DNA of 21,300 bases from assembly GCA_023426365.1 (NCBI GenBank), contig JAFAAW010000134.1:1-21300 (forward strand), given 5' to 3'. The DNA comes from Pseudomonadota bacterium (lineage in GTDB: Bacteria > Pseudomonadota > Alphaproteobacteria > Rhodospirillales > Magnetospirillaceae). The notes beneath the pieces were generated by a model. The model was not told the DNA's origin. It made no database searches and worked only from the letters and a program-made list of their open reading frames with translations. Numbering within the stretch: the first letter of the stretch is position 1; each line of letters begins with the position of its first letter. Made by a program: the position numbers and the translations under genes. Shown here in pieces: positions 13,944 to 20,230 of this stretch.

Positions 13944-15596
13944 TCACATGCGGTTGACGGCGCTGGCCACGGCGGCCAGGGCGGCCATGGTCACCGAGGC
14001 ATCCTTGGCGGCGCCGTGGACCATGCCGTACTTGCCGTCCACCGCCACATAACAGGCGGCCTGCGCCTCGGACCCCTGGCCCACCGCGTGCTCGTGATAG
14101 TTCCGCAAGCGGACCGCGATCCCCAAATCCTTGTCCAACGCATGGACGAAGGCATCCACCGGGCCGGCGCCGTTGCCGGTGATGGTGTGCTCCACCCCCT
14201 GCCAGCGCACGGTGGCGGTCAGCGCGCGGCCGCCCTTGCCGGCCGGCAGGGTGGAATAATCGACCACTTCCAGCTTGCCCGGGGCGAAATAGGTGCGCTC
14301 GAAGAACACGTAAATCTCGTCAGGCGTCAGCTCGCGGCCCTCGCGGTCGGCGACCTGCTGCACCACGCGGGCGAATTCCGACTGCATGGCCTTGGGCAGC
14401 TCCAGCCCATGGTCGCGCTCCAGCACATAGGCGACGCCGCCCTTCCCCGACTGGCTGTTGATGCGGATGACCGCCTCGTAGGTGCGGCCCACATCGGCCG
14501 GGTCGATGGGCAGATAGGGAACTTCCCACACCGCGTCATTGGCGGTCTTGCGGGCGCTGAAGCCCTTCTTGATGGCGTCCTGGTGCGACCCCGAGAACGC
14601 GGTATAGACCAGCTCGCCCGCATAGGGGTGGCGCTGGTGCACCGGCAGGCCGGTGCATTCCTCGGCCACCTGGCGGATGGTGTCGATGTCGGACAGGTCC
14701 AGACCGGGGTTGACGCCCTGGGTGAACAGGTTCAACGCCAGGGTGCAGACGTCCACATTGCCGGTGCGCTCGCCATTGCCGAACAAGGTGCCCTCCACCC
14801 GGTCGGCGCCGGCCATGACGGCCAGTTCGGCAGCGGCCACGCCGGTGCCGCGGTCGTTGTGCGGATGGACCGAGATGATCAGGTTCTCGCGCCCCTTCAC
14901 CGTGCGGCAGAACCACTCGATGACGTCGGCATAGACGTTGGGGGTGCTCATCTCCACCGTCGCCGGCAGGTTGACGATCATCTTGCGCCCCGGTCCGACA
15001 CCCCATTCGGCGGCCACCGCCTCGACGATCTCGACGGCGAAATCGGGTTCGGTGCCGGTGAAGCTTTCCGGGCTGTACTGGAACATCACCTCGCCATCGG
15101 CGCGCGCCGCCGACAGCTCGCGCACCAGCCGCACGCCGCCCAACGCCAGATCGATGCAGCCCTGGCGGTCGAAGCCGAACACCACGCGGCGCTGCACCTC
15201 AGAGGTGGAGTTGTACAGGTGCACGATGACCTTCTTGGCCCCTTCCAGCGCCTCGAAGCTTTTGCGGATCAGGTCTTCGCGCGACTGGGTCAGGATTTGG
15301 ATGGTGACGTCATCGGGGATGTGGCCGCCGTCGATCAGATGGCGGATGAAATCGAAATCGGTCTGCGAGGCGGCGGGAAAGCCCACCTCGATCTCCTTGA
15401 AGCCCATGCCGACCAGCGTGTTCCACAGCCGCATCTTGCGCTGGGTGTCCATGGGGTCGATCAGCGCCTGGTTGCCGTCGCGCAAGTCCACGCTGCACCA
15501 TACCGGGGGCGTGTCGATGACGGCGTCGGGCCAGCGGCGGTCGGTCAACCTGATGGCGGGATAGGGGCGGTACTTGGACTGGGCATCGGTCTTCAT
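13944..15596 (-). CDS. leuA: 2-isopropylmalate synthase (long alpha-IPMS form)
   Basis: 550 aa. The enzyme condenses acetyl-CoA with 2-oxoisovalerate, the first committed step of leucine synthesis. The DRE-TIM barrel is complete: SVDLRDGNQALI with metal-binding D40, VEVGFPAASQTDFDF-like strand 2 (EIEVGFPAAS at 69-78), the HPHNDRGTG metal motif at 244-252 and LFGNGERTGN at 271-280. The C-terminal third is the leucine-binding allosteric domain (GVEHTITGNGAGPVDAF). The size and the early TPPVWCSVDLRDGNQ segment place it with the longer LeuA form also found in actinobacteria. ATG 15596 has AAGGA 9 bases upstream. A leucine-rich leader peptide and a second small frame lie in its roughly 290-base 5' leader, which points to attenuation control. 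Confidence 0.97.
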   Translation of the reverse strand: MKTDAQSKYRPYPAIRLTDRRWPDAVIDTPPVWCSVDLRDGNQALIDPMDTQRKMRLWNTLVGMGFKEIEVGFPAASQTDFDFIRHLIDGGHIPDDVTIQILTQSREDLIRKSFEALEGAKKVIVHLYNSTSEVQRRVVFGFDRQGCIDLALGGVRLVRELSAARADGEVMFQYSPESFTGTEPDFAVEIVEAVAAEWGVGPGRKMIVNLPATVEMSTPNVYADVIEWFCRTVKGRENLIISVHPHNDRGTGVAAAELAVMAGADRVEGTLFGNGERTGNVDVCTLALNLFTQGVNPGLDLSDIDTIRQVAEECTGLPVHQRHPYAGELVYTAFSGSHQDAIKKGFSARKTANDAVWEVPYLPIDPADVGRTYEAVIRINSQSGKGGVAYVLERDHGLELPKAMQSEFARVVQQVADREGRELTPDEIYVFFERTYFAPGKLEVVDYSTLPAGKGGRALTATVRWQGVEHTITGNGAGPVDAFVHALDKDLGIAVRLRNYHEHAVGQGSEAQAACYVAVDGKYGMVHGAAKDASVTMAALAAVASAVNRM

Positions 15597-15662
15597 GGCC
15601 GGAAATCCTTGGCAATTGTCTTTGCTGCGATGGTGATACGCGGCCACATCACGGCCACCGGG

Positions 15663-15676
15663 CGCCCGCGCGGGCG
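15663..15676. repeat. Short GC palindrome in the leuA leader
   Basis: CGCCCG-CG-CGGGCG directly follows the stop of the 31-codon frame in the leuA transcript. It could be a pause or terminator stem, but it has no T tract. Confidence 0.3.
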
Positions 15677-15677
15677 A

Positions 15678-15773
15678 TCAGTCCCGGCGACCGCCGCTTA
15701 GTCGCAGCTTTGACGGTGCGGCAATGCCGGAACCGCGATGGCCCAGACCCACACTGGCGATGATGGAAGACAT
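15678..15773 (-). CDS. 31-aa small frame in the leuA leader
   Basis: A second short frame between the Leu leader peptide and leuA, starting MSSIIASVGLGHRGSGIAAP and ending with a basic tail. It has a good ribosome binding site (AGAGGTCGG, spacing about 6-10) and stops about 80 bases before leuA. It contains only three Leu codons, two of them close together near the end (CTG CGA CTA), so it is not an ordinary Leu leader. It may be a second regulatory upstream frame or a small protein. The Gly/Ser/Arg composition matches no function I know. Confidence 0.45.
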   Translation of the reverse strand: MSSIIASVGLGHRGSGIAAPSKLRLSGGRRD

Positions 15774-15819
15774 GAAACCGACCTCTGGCAACCCTGACGA
15801 AAAATGCGTACGCGAACAC

Positions 15820-15844
15820 CCCGGCGTCGAATTACGACACCGGG
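15820..15844 (-). promoter_or_regulatory. Stem-loop enclosing the leader-peptide stop codon
   Basis: In the transcript CCCGGTGTCG pairs with CGACGCCGGG (10 bp, one G-U) around the loop TAATT, which contains the TAA stop of the leader peptide. A ribosome finishing the leader would melt this stem, while one stalled at the Leu codons (15850-15861) would leave it free. This is the geometry of a transcription attenuator. A T5 run follows at 15800-15804, but the stem directly before it is weak. Confidence 0.55.
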
Positions 15845-15882
15845 CCGGTAAGCAGCAGCAGGGAAAAGGTCTTGGTTGTCAT
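15832..15882 (-). CDS. leuA leader peptide with four Leu codons in a row
   Basis: Sixteen codons reading MTTKTFSLLLLTGPVS, with CTG CTG CTG CTT in succession at 15861-15850. It lies on the leuA strand, 236 bases upstream of leuA, so a role as leucine-sensing leader peptide is the natural reading. Low charged Leu-tRNA would stall the ribosome on this run and change folding of the RNA downstream, raising leuA expression. No ribosome binding site precedes the ATG; the likely -10/-35 elements place the transcript start within a few bases of it, so it may be translated leaderless. Confidence 0.7.
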   Translation of the reverse strand: MTTKTFSLLLLTGPVS

Positions 15883-15890
15883 GGTTGAGA

Positions 15891-15919
15891 CGATGCCAGA
15901 GCCGGCACCCCCTCGTCAA
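15891..15919 (-). promoter_or_regulatory. Possible sigma-70 promoter of the leu leader
   Basis: On the minus strand TTGACG (15919-15914) and GCATCG (15896-15891) are separated by 17 bases. The -35 is good, the -10 poor. Predicted start is near 15884, two bases before the leader ATG. Confidence 0.4.
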
Positions 15920-15965
15920 CCGTGACGTCAGCCCCTATGTTTCGGATGCACAGAAGGAGTGGACC

Positions 15966-16586
15966 ATGATCGATCTCTACACCTGGGGCACGCCCAACGG
16001 CCGCAAGGTATCCATCATGCTGGAAGAGGTGGGGCTGCCCTATCGGGTGCATCCCATCGACATCATGCGGGGCGACCAGTTCACCGCCGATTACGTCGCC
16101 ATCAATCCCAATTCCAAGATCCCCGCGATCATCGACCGGGACGGGCCGGGCGGCGCGCCGCTGACGCTGTTTGAGTCGGGCGCCATCCTGATCTATCTGG
16201 CGGAAAAGACCGGCCGCTTCCTGCCCGCCGATCCGGCCGGGCGCTACGCCACCTTGCAATGGCTGATGTTCCAGATGGGCGGCGTCGGCCCCATGTTCGG
16301 CCAGGCCCATCATTTCCGCCGCTTCGCCCCCGAGCAGATCCCCTACGCCATCGAACGCTATTCCAAGGAAACCAAGCGGCTTTACGGCGTGCTGGACAAG
16401 CGCCTGGGCGAGGTGGAGTACGTCGCCGGCCCCTATTCCATCGCCGACATGGCGATTTTTCCCTGGTGCCAGCGCGCCGACTGGCAGGGCGTGGACCTGG
16501 CCGCCGAATTCCCCAATGTCAGGCGCTGGTACGATTCCATCGCGGCGCGGGAACAAGTGCAAAAAGGCATGAGTGTTCCGGGTTGA
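15966..16586 (+). CDS. Glutathione S-transferase, Nu-class (YfcG/YghU-like)
   Basis: 206 aa. Residues 1-85 form the thioredoxin-like domain with the Nu-class signature YTWGTPNGRKVSIMLEE (T9 and N11 replace the catalytic Tyr/Ser/Cys of other classes), INPNSKIPAIID with the cis-Pro at 53, and LFESGAILIYLAEKTGRFLP, where E70-S71 bind the glutathione gamma-Glu. The helical C-terminal domain carries VAGPYSIADMAIFPW (N-capping/hydrophobic staple motif). E. coli members act as disulfide-bond reductases using glutathione. ATG 15966 has AAGGAG 7 bases upstream. It is divergent from the leuA leader and is followed by tRNA-Ser. Confidence 0.93.
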   Translation: MIDLYTWGTPNGRKVSIMLEEVGLPYRVHPIDIMRGDQFTADYVAINPNSKIPAIIDRDGPGGAPLTLFESGAILIYLAEKTGRFLPADPAGRYATLQWLMFQMGGVGPMFGQAHHFRRFAPEQIPYAIERYSKETKRLYGVLDKRLGEVEYVAGPYSIADMAIFPWCQRADWQGVDLAAEFPNVRRWYDSIAAREQVQKGMSVPG

Positions 16587-16652
16587 CGCCCGGCACGCTC
16601 TCCGCTAGAAACGGCCTTCCAAGCCACGGACCAACCGTGACACCGGCCCTGC

Positions 16653-16745
16653 GGAGGGATGGGTGAGTGGCTTAAACCAGCAGTTTGCTAAACTGTCGTA
16701 GGGTGTCAAACCCTACCGGGGGTTCGAATCCCCCTCCCTCCGCCA
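16653..16745 (+). tRNA. tRNA-Ser (anticodon GCU)
   Basis: 93 nt including an encoded CCA. Acceptor GGAGGGA (16653-16659) pairs with TCCCTCC, followed by discriminator G and CCA. The anticodon loop TTGCTAA holds GCT at 16687-16689; a long class II variable arm with a stem TAGGGT/ACCCTA follows, then the T arm GGGGGTTCGAATCCCCC. It reads AGC/AGU codons. Type II tRNA-Ser genes are common integration sites, and the gene content changes sharply after its 3' end. Confidence 0.97.
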
Positions 16746-17046
16746 CCCTTTCTTTTCAAGCACTTACGGCACCACAAACTCCCACTGAGCACCAGTGGAT
16801 ACCGTTTGCGCTGCTACAATGGTGCTACAAGCCCAGTCGCAGCAGGAACGGACCCTAGGCACACAGCACATCGCTTGAGCCCTGTTGGGTAAGGTCGGCC
16901 GCAGAATTCTGGCGCCAACACCCTTAACGCGATACATTTGGGCCGTGGCTCTCACCACCTGGTCATCATGCCAGGGCCGGCGATGCAGACGCCCGAGGAG
17001 AGATCCCCTGGGGCATCGGGTAACGCCGGCTGCCGGGGAAGATCTG
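16746..17046. other. Gene-free junction between tRNA-Ser and the mobile region
   Basis: About 300 bases with no convincing gene. A frame on the minus strand (16764-17210) crosses it but has no family features and runs through the hairpin at 17047. TGCTACAA is repeated at 16812-16819 and 16823-16830, 11 bases apart, as arm-type sites of tyrosine recombinases often are. This would be the expected place of an attachment region, but no second copy of the tRNA 3' end is in the window to define the element's other border. Confidence 0.35.
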
Positions 17047-17084
17047 AAGCAAAAGCCCCCAGGCATCGCCGGGGGCTTTTGCTT
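17047..17084. terminator. Perfect 14-bp hairpin with T and A tracts on both sides
   Basis: AAGCAAAAGCCCCC (17047-17060) pairs perfectly with GGGGGCTTTTGCTT (17071-17084); the loop can add GGC/GCC after one bulged A. It looks like a bidirectional terminator and ends 6 bases before the GGAGG of the next gene, so it isolates that gene from readthrough or forms part of its 5' leader. Confidence 0.65.
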
Positions 17085-17097
17085 TGGAGGCCGACCA

Positions 17098-17331
17098 ATG
17101 AACAGCTGGACCATTTGGCACGTCAGGGCCGAGCAGATTTTTACCCTCACGGGCGGCAAGCCGTCTCGCGACCATGCCGCCGCAATCGAGCGGGCGGCCA
17201 CTCGTGGCATGAATCATTACGTCAACATGGTCGCCCAAGGCACCAATGCCGACGCCGCTCAGGAACTGGCCATCGCGGAAATGCGCGACGATCTGATGGG
17301 CGCAACGGCGGAAGGCCGGCGCCATGACTGA
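17098..17331 (+). CDS. Small protein of unknown function (77 aa), first of a coupled pair
   Basis: Not recognised. It is soluble and mostly helical by composition: MNSWTIWHVRAEQIFTLTGG, a basic stretch KPSRDHAAAIERAATRGMNHYV, then an acidic helix AAQELAIAEMRDDLMGAT. There are no membrane segment, no Cys and no catalytic pattern. GGAGG lies 8 bases before ATG 17098, which fixes the start even though the frame is open further upstream. Its stop overlaps the start of the next gene (ATGACTGA), so the two are translationally coupled. Lower GC and a position just inside the tRNA-Ser junction suggest cargo of the mobile element. Confidence 0.6.
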   Translation: MNSWTIWHVRAEQIFTLTGGKPSRDHAAAIERAATRGMNHYVNMVAQGTNADAAQELAIAEMRDDLMGATAEGRRHD

Positions 17332-17494
17332 GCAGAAAAAAACCATCCTGGTGCCATACTGGCTCCACAGGGACAAATTGCCGCCAACGGATGGACTTGA
17401 GTACCTGCCGCCATCCGATGAGGTAATCGGGCCAGTGGTGAAACCGGCCACCCGATCGCGGCCGATAGTGCCAAGGACAAGAGTGGGCGTTTAA
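17324..17494 (+). CDS. Small protein of unknown function (56 aa), second of the pair
   Basis: Starts in an 8-base overlap with the preceding gene and has GGAAGG 8 bases upstream of its ATG. It is rich in Pro (10) and charged residues: ILVPYWLHRDKLPPTDGLEY, then LPPSDEVIGPVVKP and an Arg/Pro tail ending VPRTRVGV. Probably soluble and partly disordered. It ends in a TTAA shared with the stop of the convergent XRE gene, an unusually tight join. Function unknown. Confidence 0.5.
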   Translation: MTEQKKTILVPYWLHRDKLPPTDGLEYLPPSDEVIGPVVKPATRSRPIVPRTRVGV

Positions 17495-17706
17495 CCGCCA
17501 GGTGCCTTCAAGAATTCTGCAGGGTCGATCTGCAGAGCATCGGCCAGTCGGCCGACTACCTTGAGACTGACGTAGAACTTCCCCTTCTCGATCTGGCTGA
17601 GGTAGCTGCGGCTCATCTCAGCCTCGAGCGCAAGCTCGTCCTGCGACCAGCCCTTGGCATGGCGAAGTCGTCGCAGATTGGTGGCGAAGGTCTGGCGCAA
17701 ATCCAT
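17491..17706 (-). CDS. XRE-family helix-turn-helix repressor
   Basis: 71 aa, essentially a single Cro/CI-type DNA-binding domain. GWSQDELALEAEMSRSYLSQ at residues 19-38 is the helix-turn-helix, followed by IEKGKFYVSLKVVGRLADALQIDPAEFL, the rest of the five-helix fold. ATG 17706 gives the natural domain start (MDLRQTFATNLRRLR), preceded by GGGCGG; the open frame upstream reads as non-coding. It is divergent from the small lipoprotein gene, with an AT-rich near-palindrome (17743-17754) between them, so it likely represses itself and perhaps the lipoprotein. Such small regulators are common in mobile elements. Confidence 0.88.
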   Translation of the reverse strand: MDLRQTFATNLRRLRHAKGWSQDELALEAEMSRSYLSQIEKGKFYVSLKVVGRLADALQIDPAEFLKAPGG

Positions 17707-17742
17707 CCGCCCATGGCAGCCGGCTTGCCGGTTTCGCGCACC

Positions 17743-17754
17743 TCGATATATTGA
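17743..17754. promoter_or_regulatory. Candidate operator between the XRE and lipoprotein genes
   Basis: TCGATATATTGA is a 12-base near-palindrome (one mismatched pair) in the only AT-rich patch between the divergent starts. It could overlap the XRE gene's -10 and be bound by the repressor. Confidence 0.35.
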
Positions 17755-17834
17755 ACAAAATGCACTCGGGCGTAGGGCGTGGTCGCCGACCGCCCCACGT
17801 CGCGCCCGGGCGCCCAACCAACCAGGGGATGATC

Positions 17835-18143
17835 ATGACCGTGCGTATTCTGAAGGCCGCGAAGATCATGGCGGTGGCCCCGCTTCTGGTGCTGGCCGGT
17901 TGCGATAGCGAGCCCACCGACGCGAACGTGCAGCAGGCCATGAACGATCTGGCCACCACGGCATTCGGCGGGATGTTCACCGTGAGCAAGATCATCGACC
18001 GGAAGTGCGCGGCTGAAAACGGTGGCGGCTTTGTCTGCCAGGGCAAGCTGATTCAGCAATTCCGAGGCGGCAGTCAGAAAACCATTCCCTTCAATGCGGC
18101 ACTCAAGAAGGGCGGTTCTGGGTGGATTGCCGAATTGAGGTGA
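17835..18143 (+). CDS. Small lipoprotein of unknown function (102 aa)
   Basis: A lipoprotein signal peptide is clear: basic start MTVRILKAAK, hydrophobic core and LVLAGC with the lipidated Cys at 23, followed by Asp at +2 (an inner-membrane retention signal in enterobacteria). The mature 80 residues contain two further Cys (about 58 and 68) that could form a disulfide, and a Gly/Lys-rich C-terminus. AGGGG lies 6 bases before ATG 17835; ATG 17829 touches that site and is less likely. It is divergent from the XRE gene and upstream of the oriT-like palindrome and relaxase. Small lipoproteins in conjugative elements can serve in entry exclusion, but I see no family match and leave function open. 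Confidence 0.7.
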   Translation: MTVRILKAAKIMAVAPLLVLAGCDSEPTDANVQQAMNDLATTAFGGMFTVSKIIDRKCAAENGGGFVCQGKLIQQFRGGSQKTIPFNAALKKGGSGWIAELR

Positions 18144-18196
18144 CCCGGCCCCGACCTGTGAAAAATGCAAGTTGGTATGGCCTTGGCAAAACGGGC

Positions 18197-18265
18197 AAGG
18201 AGGGGCAGAATTTAAGCCCAGTTAACAGACGCTTGTCTGTTATCTGGGCTTCCCTGCCCCTCCTT
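18197..18265 (+). other. Nested palindrome, candidate origin of transfer
   Basis: Outer arms AAGGAGGGGCAG (18197-18208) and CTGCCCCTCCTT (18254-18265) pair perfectly over 12 bp. Inside, AAGCCCAGTTAACAGAC (18214-18230) pairs with GTCTGTTATCTGGGCTT (18235-18251) with one mismatch around GCTT. It lies 22 bases before the relaxase start. TCCCTG|C at 18251-18257 differs by one base from the ATCCTG|C nick core of IncP/VirD2-type origins. An RNA stem that attenuates relaxase expression is the main alternative. Confidence 0.5.
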
Positions 18266-18287
18266 CTGCCTCTTTTCACGAGGGAAT

Positions 18288-19466
18288 ATGGCCATCCGGG
18301 GACCGGAAATCGACCGCGAGAAGATCGGCCGCGTCGTCAATGATCGGGGCGCATATCTGCGCCTACAATCTGGTCGCGTGGGCCGCCACAACGGTCAGGC
18401 CGCGCGCACCTTCACCGCCGTCATCGGCTCGGTGAAGGTCGGCCAACGCGTCGGAGACGTGGTGGATTACGTGGCCCGCGACGGAGACTTTTCCGGACGT
18501 AGCGACCTCGAATATGCCGCCGGCGATCCCCAAAAATTGGAGGCCGCCGCCCAAGCCATCGACGCAGGTGCCGTCAAGCGCCGAGGTCCGACCGCTGAGC
18601 GTGTCCTGGTCAAACTGACCTACGAATTGCCAGCTGGCCTCTCCGTCGCCCAGCGCCGTCTGCTGGCCAGCCAAGAGGTAGCGCAGTGGCGCAAGCGCGG
18701 CCACGAAGCCGTTGCCGCCGTCCACGGCCGAGGGGAAGTCCAGCCCCACATGCACGTGCTCGTCACCGCCCGGCCCGTCCGCGAAGCGGAAAGCGGCTGG
18801 GAGGTGGATCGCAGCACCCGCCTCATGGCTGGGCCAACCGCCAGATCACAGGTGCAAGCCGAGCGGCGCCGGATCGCGAACCAGGTCAACCTGATACTCG
18901 ACCGCCACCAGGTCGACGCACCTCGATTCTTCGCAGGCAGGGACGCAGCCATGGACCGCCCCGGTATTGAAGGACGAACAGCCAAGCGCCGGGTGCCCAT
19001 GGCTGTCTACATGGTCGGCGTTCGCGAGGTTTCTCCGGATATCGCCGCCCGAACGCACGAAGTTCATGAGCAGGAGCGCGCCCTGGCCACCCTGCGCCGC
19101 GAGGCCAGGACCAGCCGCCCCGGCGTCCACCATCTGCGTGCAGAGCGCGACCGCGAGGAGGGCGACCGCATCGCCGCCGAAATGCGCGCCGACCGCCTGG
19201 AGCGCGAGCGCGATGCCGCCAAAGCAGAAGCAGCTGCCACCCGCAGGGCCAAGGACGAGCAGACGCCGGCGACGGCCAAGCAGATTCAGGCCGCCCTGAC
19301 GGTATTGCAGGAGATGGGACGCCCCTTCCCGCCCCCAGACACGGTATTTTCCGCCGCCTGGGCTGGCGACGTCATGGCTATGGCCCGCAGAGCCCGCCAG
19401 GACGCTCGGAAGCCCGTCAGCCAGACCGTAAAGCGACCCAATGGCCGGGGTGGGATCGGCGACTAA
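18288..19466 (+). CDS. Relaxase / mobilization protein (MOBP-like)
   Basis: 392 aa. Relaxases nick the transfer origin through a Tyr, stay bound to the 5' end and lead the strand into the recipient. VGDVVDYVARDG places the likely catalytic Tyr at 61, in the position of the Y-L/I-x-R-x-G motif of VirD2/TraI-type enzymes. The three-His metal site follows as H146 in AAVHGRGEVQ and H154-M-H156 in QPHMHVLVTARPV. The last 150 residues hold a long charged coiled-coil (about 275-330) rather than a helicase or primase. GAGGGA is 3-8 bases before ATG 18288. With the palindrome just upstream it makes a compact mobilization unit; no coupling protein or secretion genes are visible, so it would need a helper. 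Confidence 0.85.
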   Translation: MAIRGPEIDREKIGRVVNDRGAYLRLQSGRVGRHNGQAARTFTAVIGSVKVGQRVGDVVDYVARDGDFSGRSDLEYAAGDPQKLEAAAQAIDAGAVKRRGPTAERVLVKLTYELPAGLSVAQRRLLASQEVAQWRKRGHEAVAAVHGRGEVQPHMHVLVTARPVREAESGWEVDRSTRLMAGPTARSQVQAERRRIANQVNLILDRHQVDAPRFFAGRDAAMDRPGIEGRTAKRRVPMAVYMVGVREVSPDIAARTHEVHEQERALATLRREARTSRPGVHHLRAERDREEGDRIAAEMRADRLERERDAAKAEAAATRRAKDEQTPATAKQIQAALTVLQEMGRPFPPPDTVFSAAWAGDVMAMARRARQDARKPVSQTVKRPNGRGGIGD

Positions 19467-20230
19467 AAGAAGAAACGACAGCGCCCTCCCCTGGCAGCGG
19501 CCTGAGCGGACTTTGCCCATCATTTGCCCCTTTGCTGAGTCTGGACTTCCGCCAGCGCCCCCGAAGCATCGCCCGGGGCTCACCAGCGTCAAGGCATCCA
19601 CGCACTGCGTGCGCGGACCCACCTTGACCCTGGCACCAGCCCCGCGGCGCTCCTGAGGGTATGGTCGGGACGGAGGGATGGTCTGCAGTGCGGCCGAACA
19701 TAGGGATGGGGCCAAAAGAGGGTCAAATCCGGGTCATCCGAATCGGGGTGCAGGGGTATCCCCTGCGCTGACCTGACGGTGACCGCGCAGATCGCCGCTG
19801 GTGCGCTGCTCAGCACCATGCCGCAGCCCGAAGAAAGCCGAGCGCGCAGCACTCGGCCCTGCCGAGCAAACGCTCCCTCCCTCACTACAATCTTGGCGCG
19901 CGACCGGCGTGCCTCCGTTTCCTTTGCTCGACGAGCAGAGGAAAGAGGGCATCGCCCTGTTATCTTTGTTCCAGGGATTACCTCTCCAATCATTGGAGCC
20001 CGGATAGGGCATTAAAGGGTTATCCAAATGAGCAGGCACCATCGACGTTGGTGCTATGGCGCCAACGCTAGGAGTGGAATGCGAAAGTAACCGACGGCTG
20101 AATGCTCTCGGAGCCCCTCGAACCGGCGGGCGGGCGGGCCATTTGAGCGCCATGCGGATTGCTGGACATGGCTCGTCGCCCCCTTGCTCTAGCAAGGGTG
20201 CGGTCATTCCGTTGGGCCGGCGAACGCCAG
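19467..20230. other. 760-base gene-free stretch with palindromes, possible replication origin
   Basis: No frame here has a ribosome binding site and a protein-like composition. Structure seen: GCAGGGG-TAT-CCCCTGC at 19750-19766; CCAATCATTGG near 19986-19996; a DnaA-box-like TTATCCAAA at 20020-20028 (one mismatch to TTATCCACA); and CGTTGGTGC-TATG-GCGCCAACG at 20046-20067, which also overlaps a GCACCA/TGGTGC repeat. Placed between the relaxase and the Rep-like gene, this could be a vegetative origin, but no regular iterons are visible. Confidence 0.35.
20181..20198. terminator. 8-bp hairpin after the winged-helix gene
   Basis: CCCTTGCT pairs with AGCAAGGG across CT, 32 bases past the stop of the minus-strand winged-helix gene. 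There is no T tract, and two bases are too few for a stable loop, so the inner pairs would open. Confidence 0.35.

Noticed and set aside
13908..15701. 597-aa open frame on the plus strand opposite leuA
   Set aside because: Antisense to a complete leuA with all motifs; the composition is that of a codon shadow.
16764..17210. 148-aa minus-strand frame after tRNA-Ser, as a possible integrase remnant
   Set aside because: It contains none of the R-H-R-Y motifs of tyrosine recombinases, crosses a perfect hairpin and lacks a ribosome binding site.
19672..19682. CGGAGGGATGG, identical to 11 bases at the 5' end of tRNA-Ser (16652-16662), as an attachment site
   Set aside because: Integration at tRNA genes normally uses the 3' half or anticodon region; the match is short, ends at once on both sides and is probably chance.
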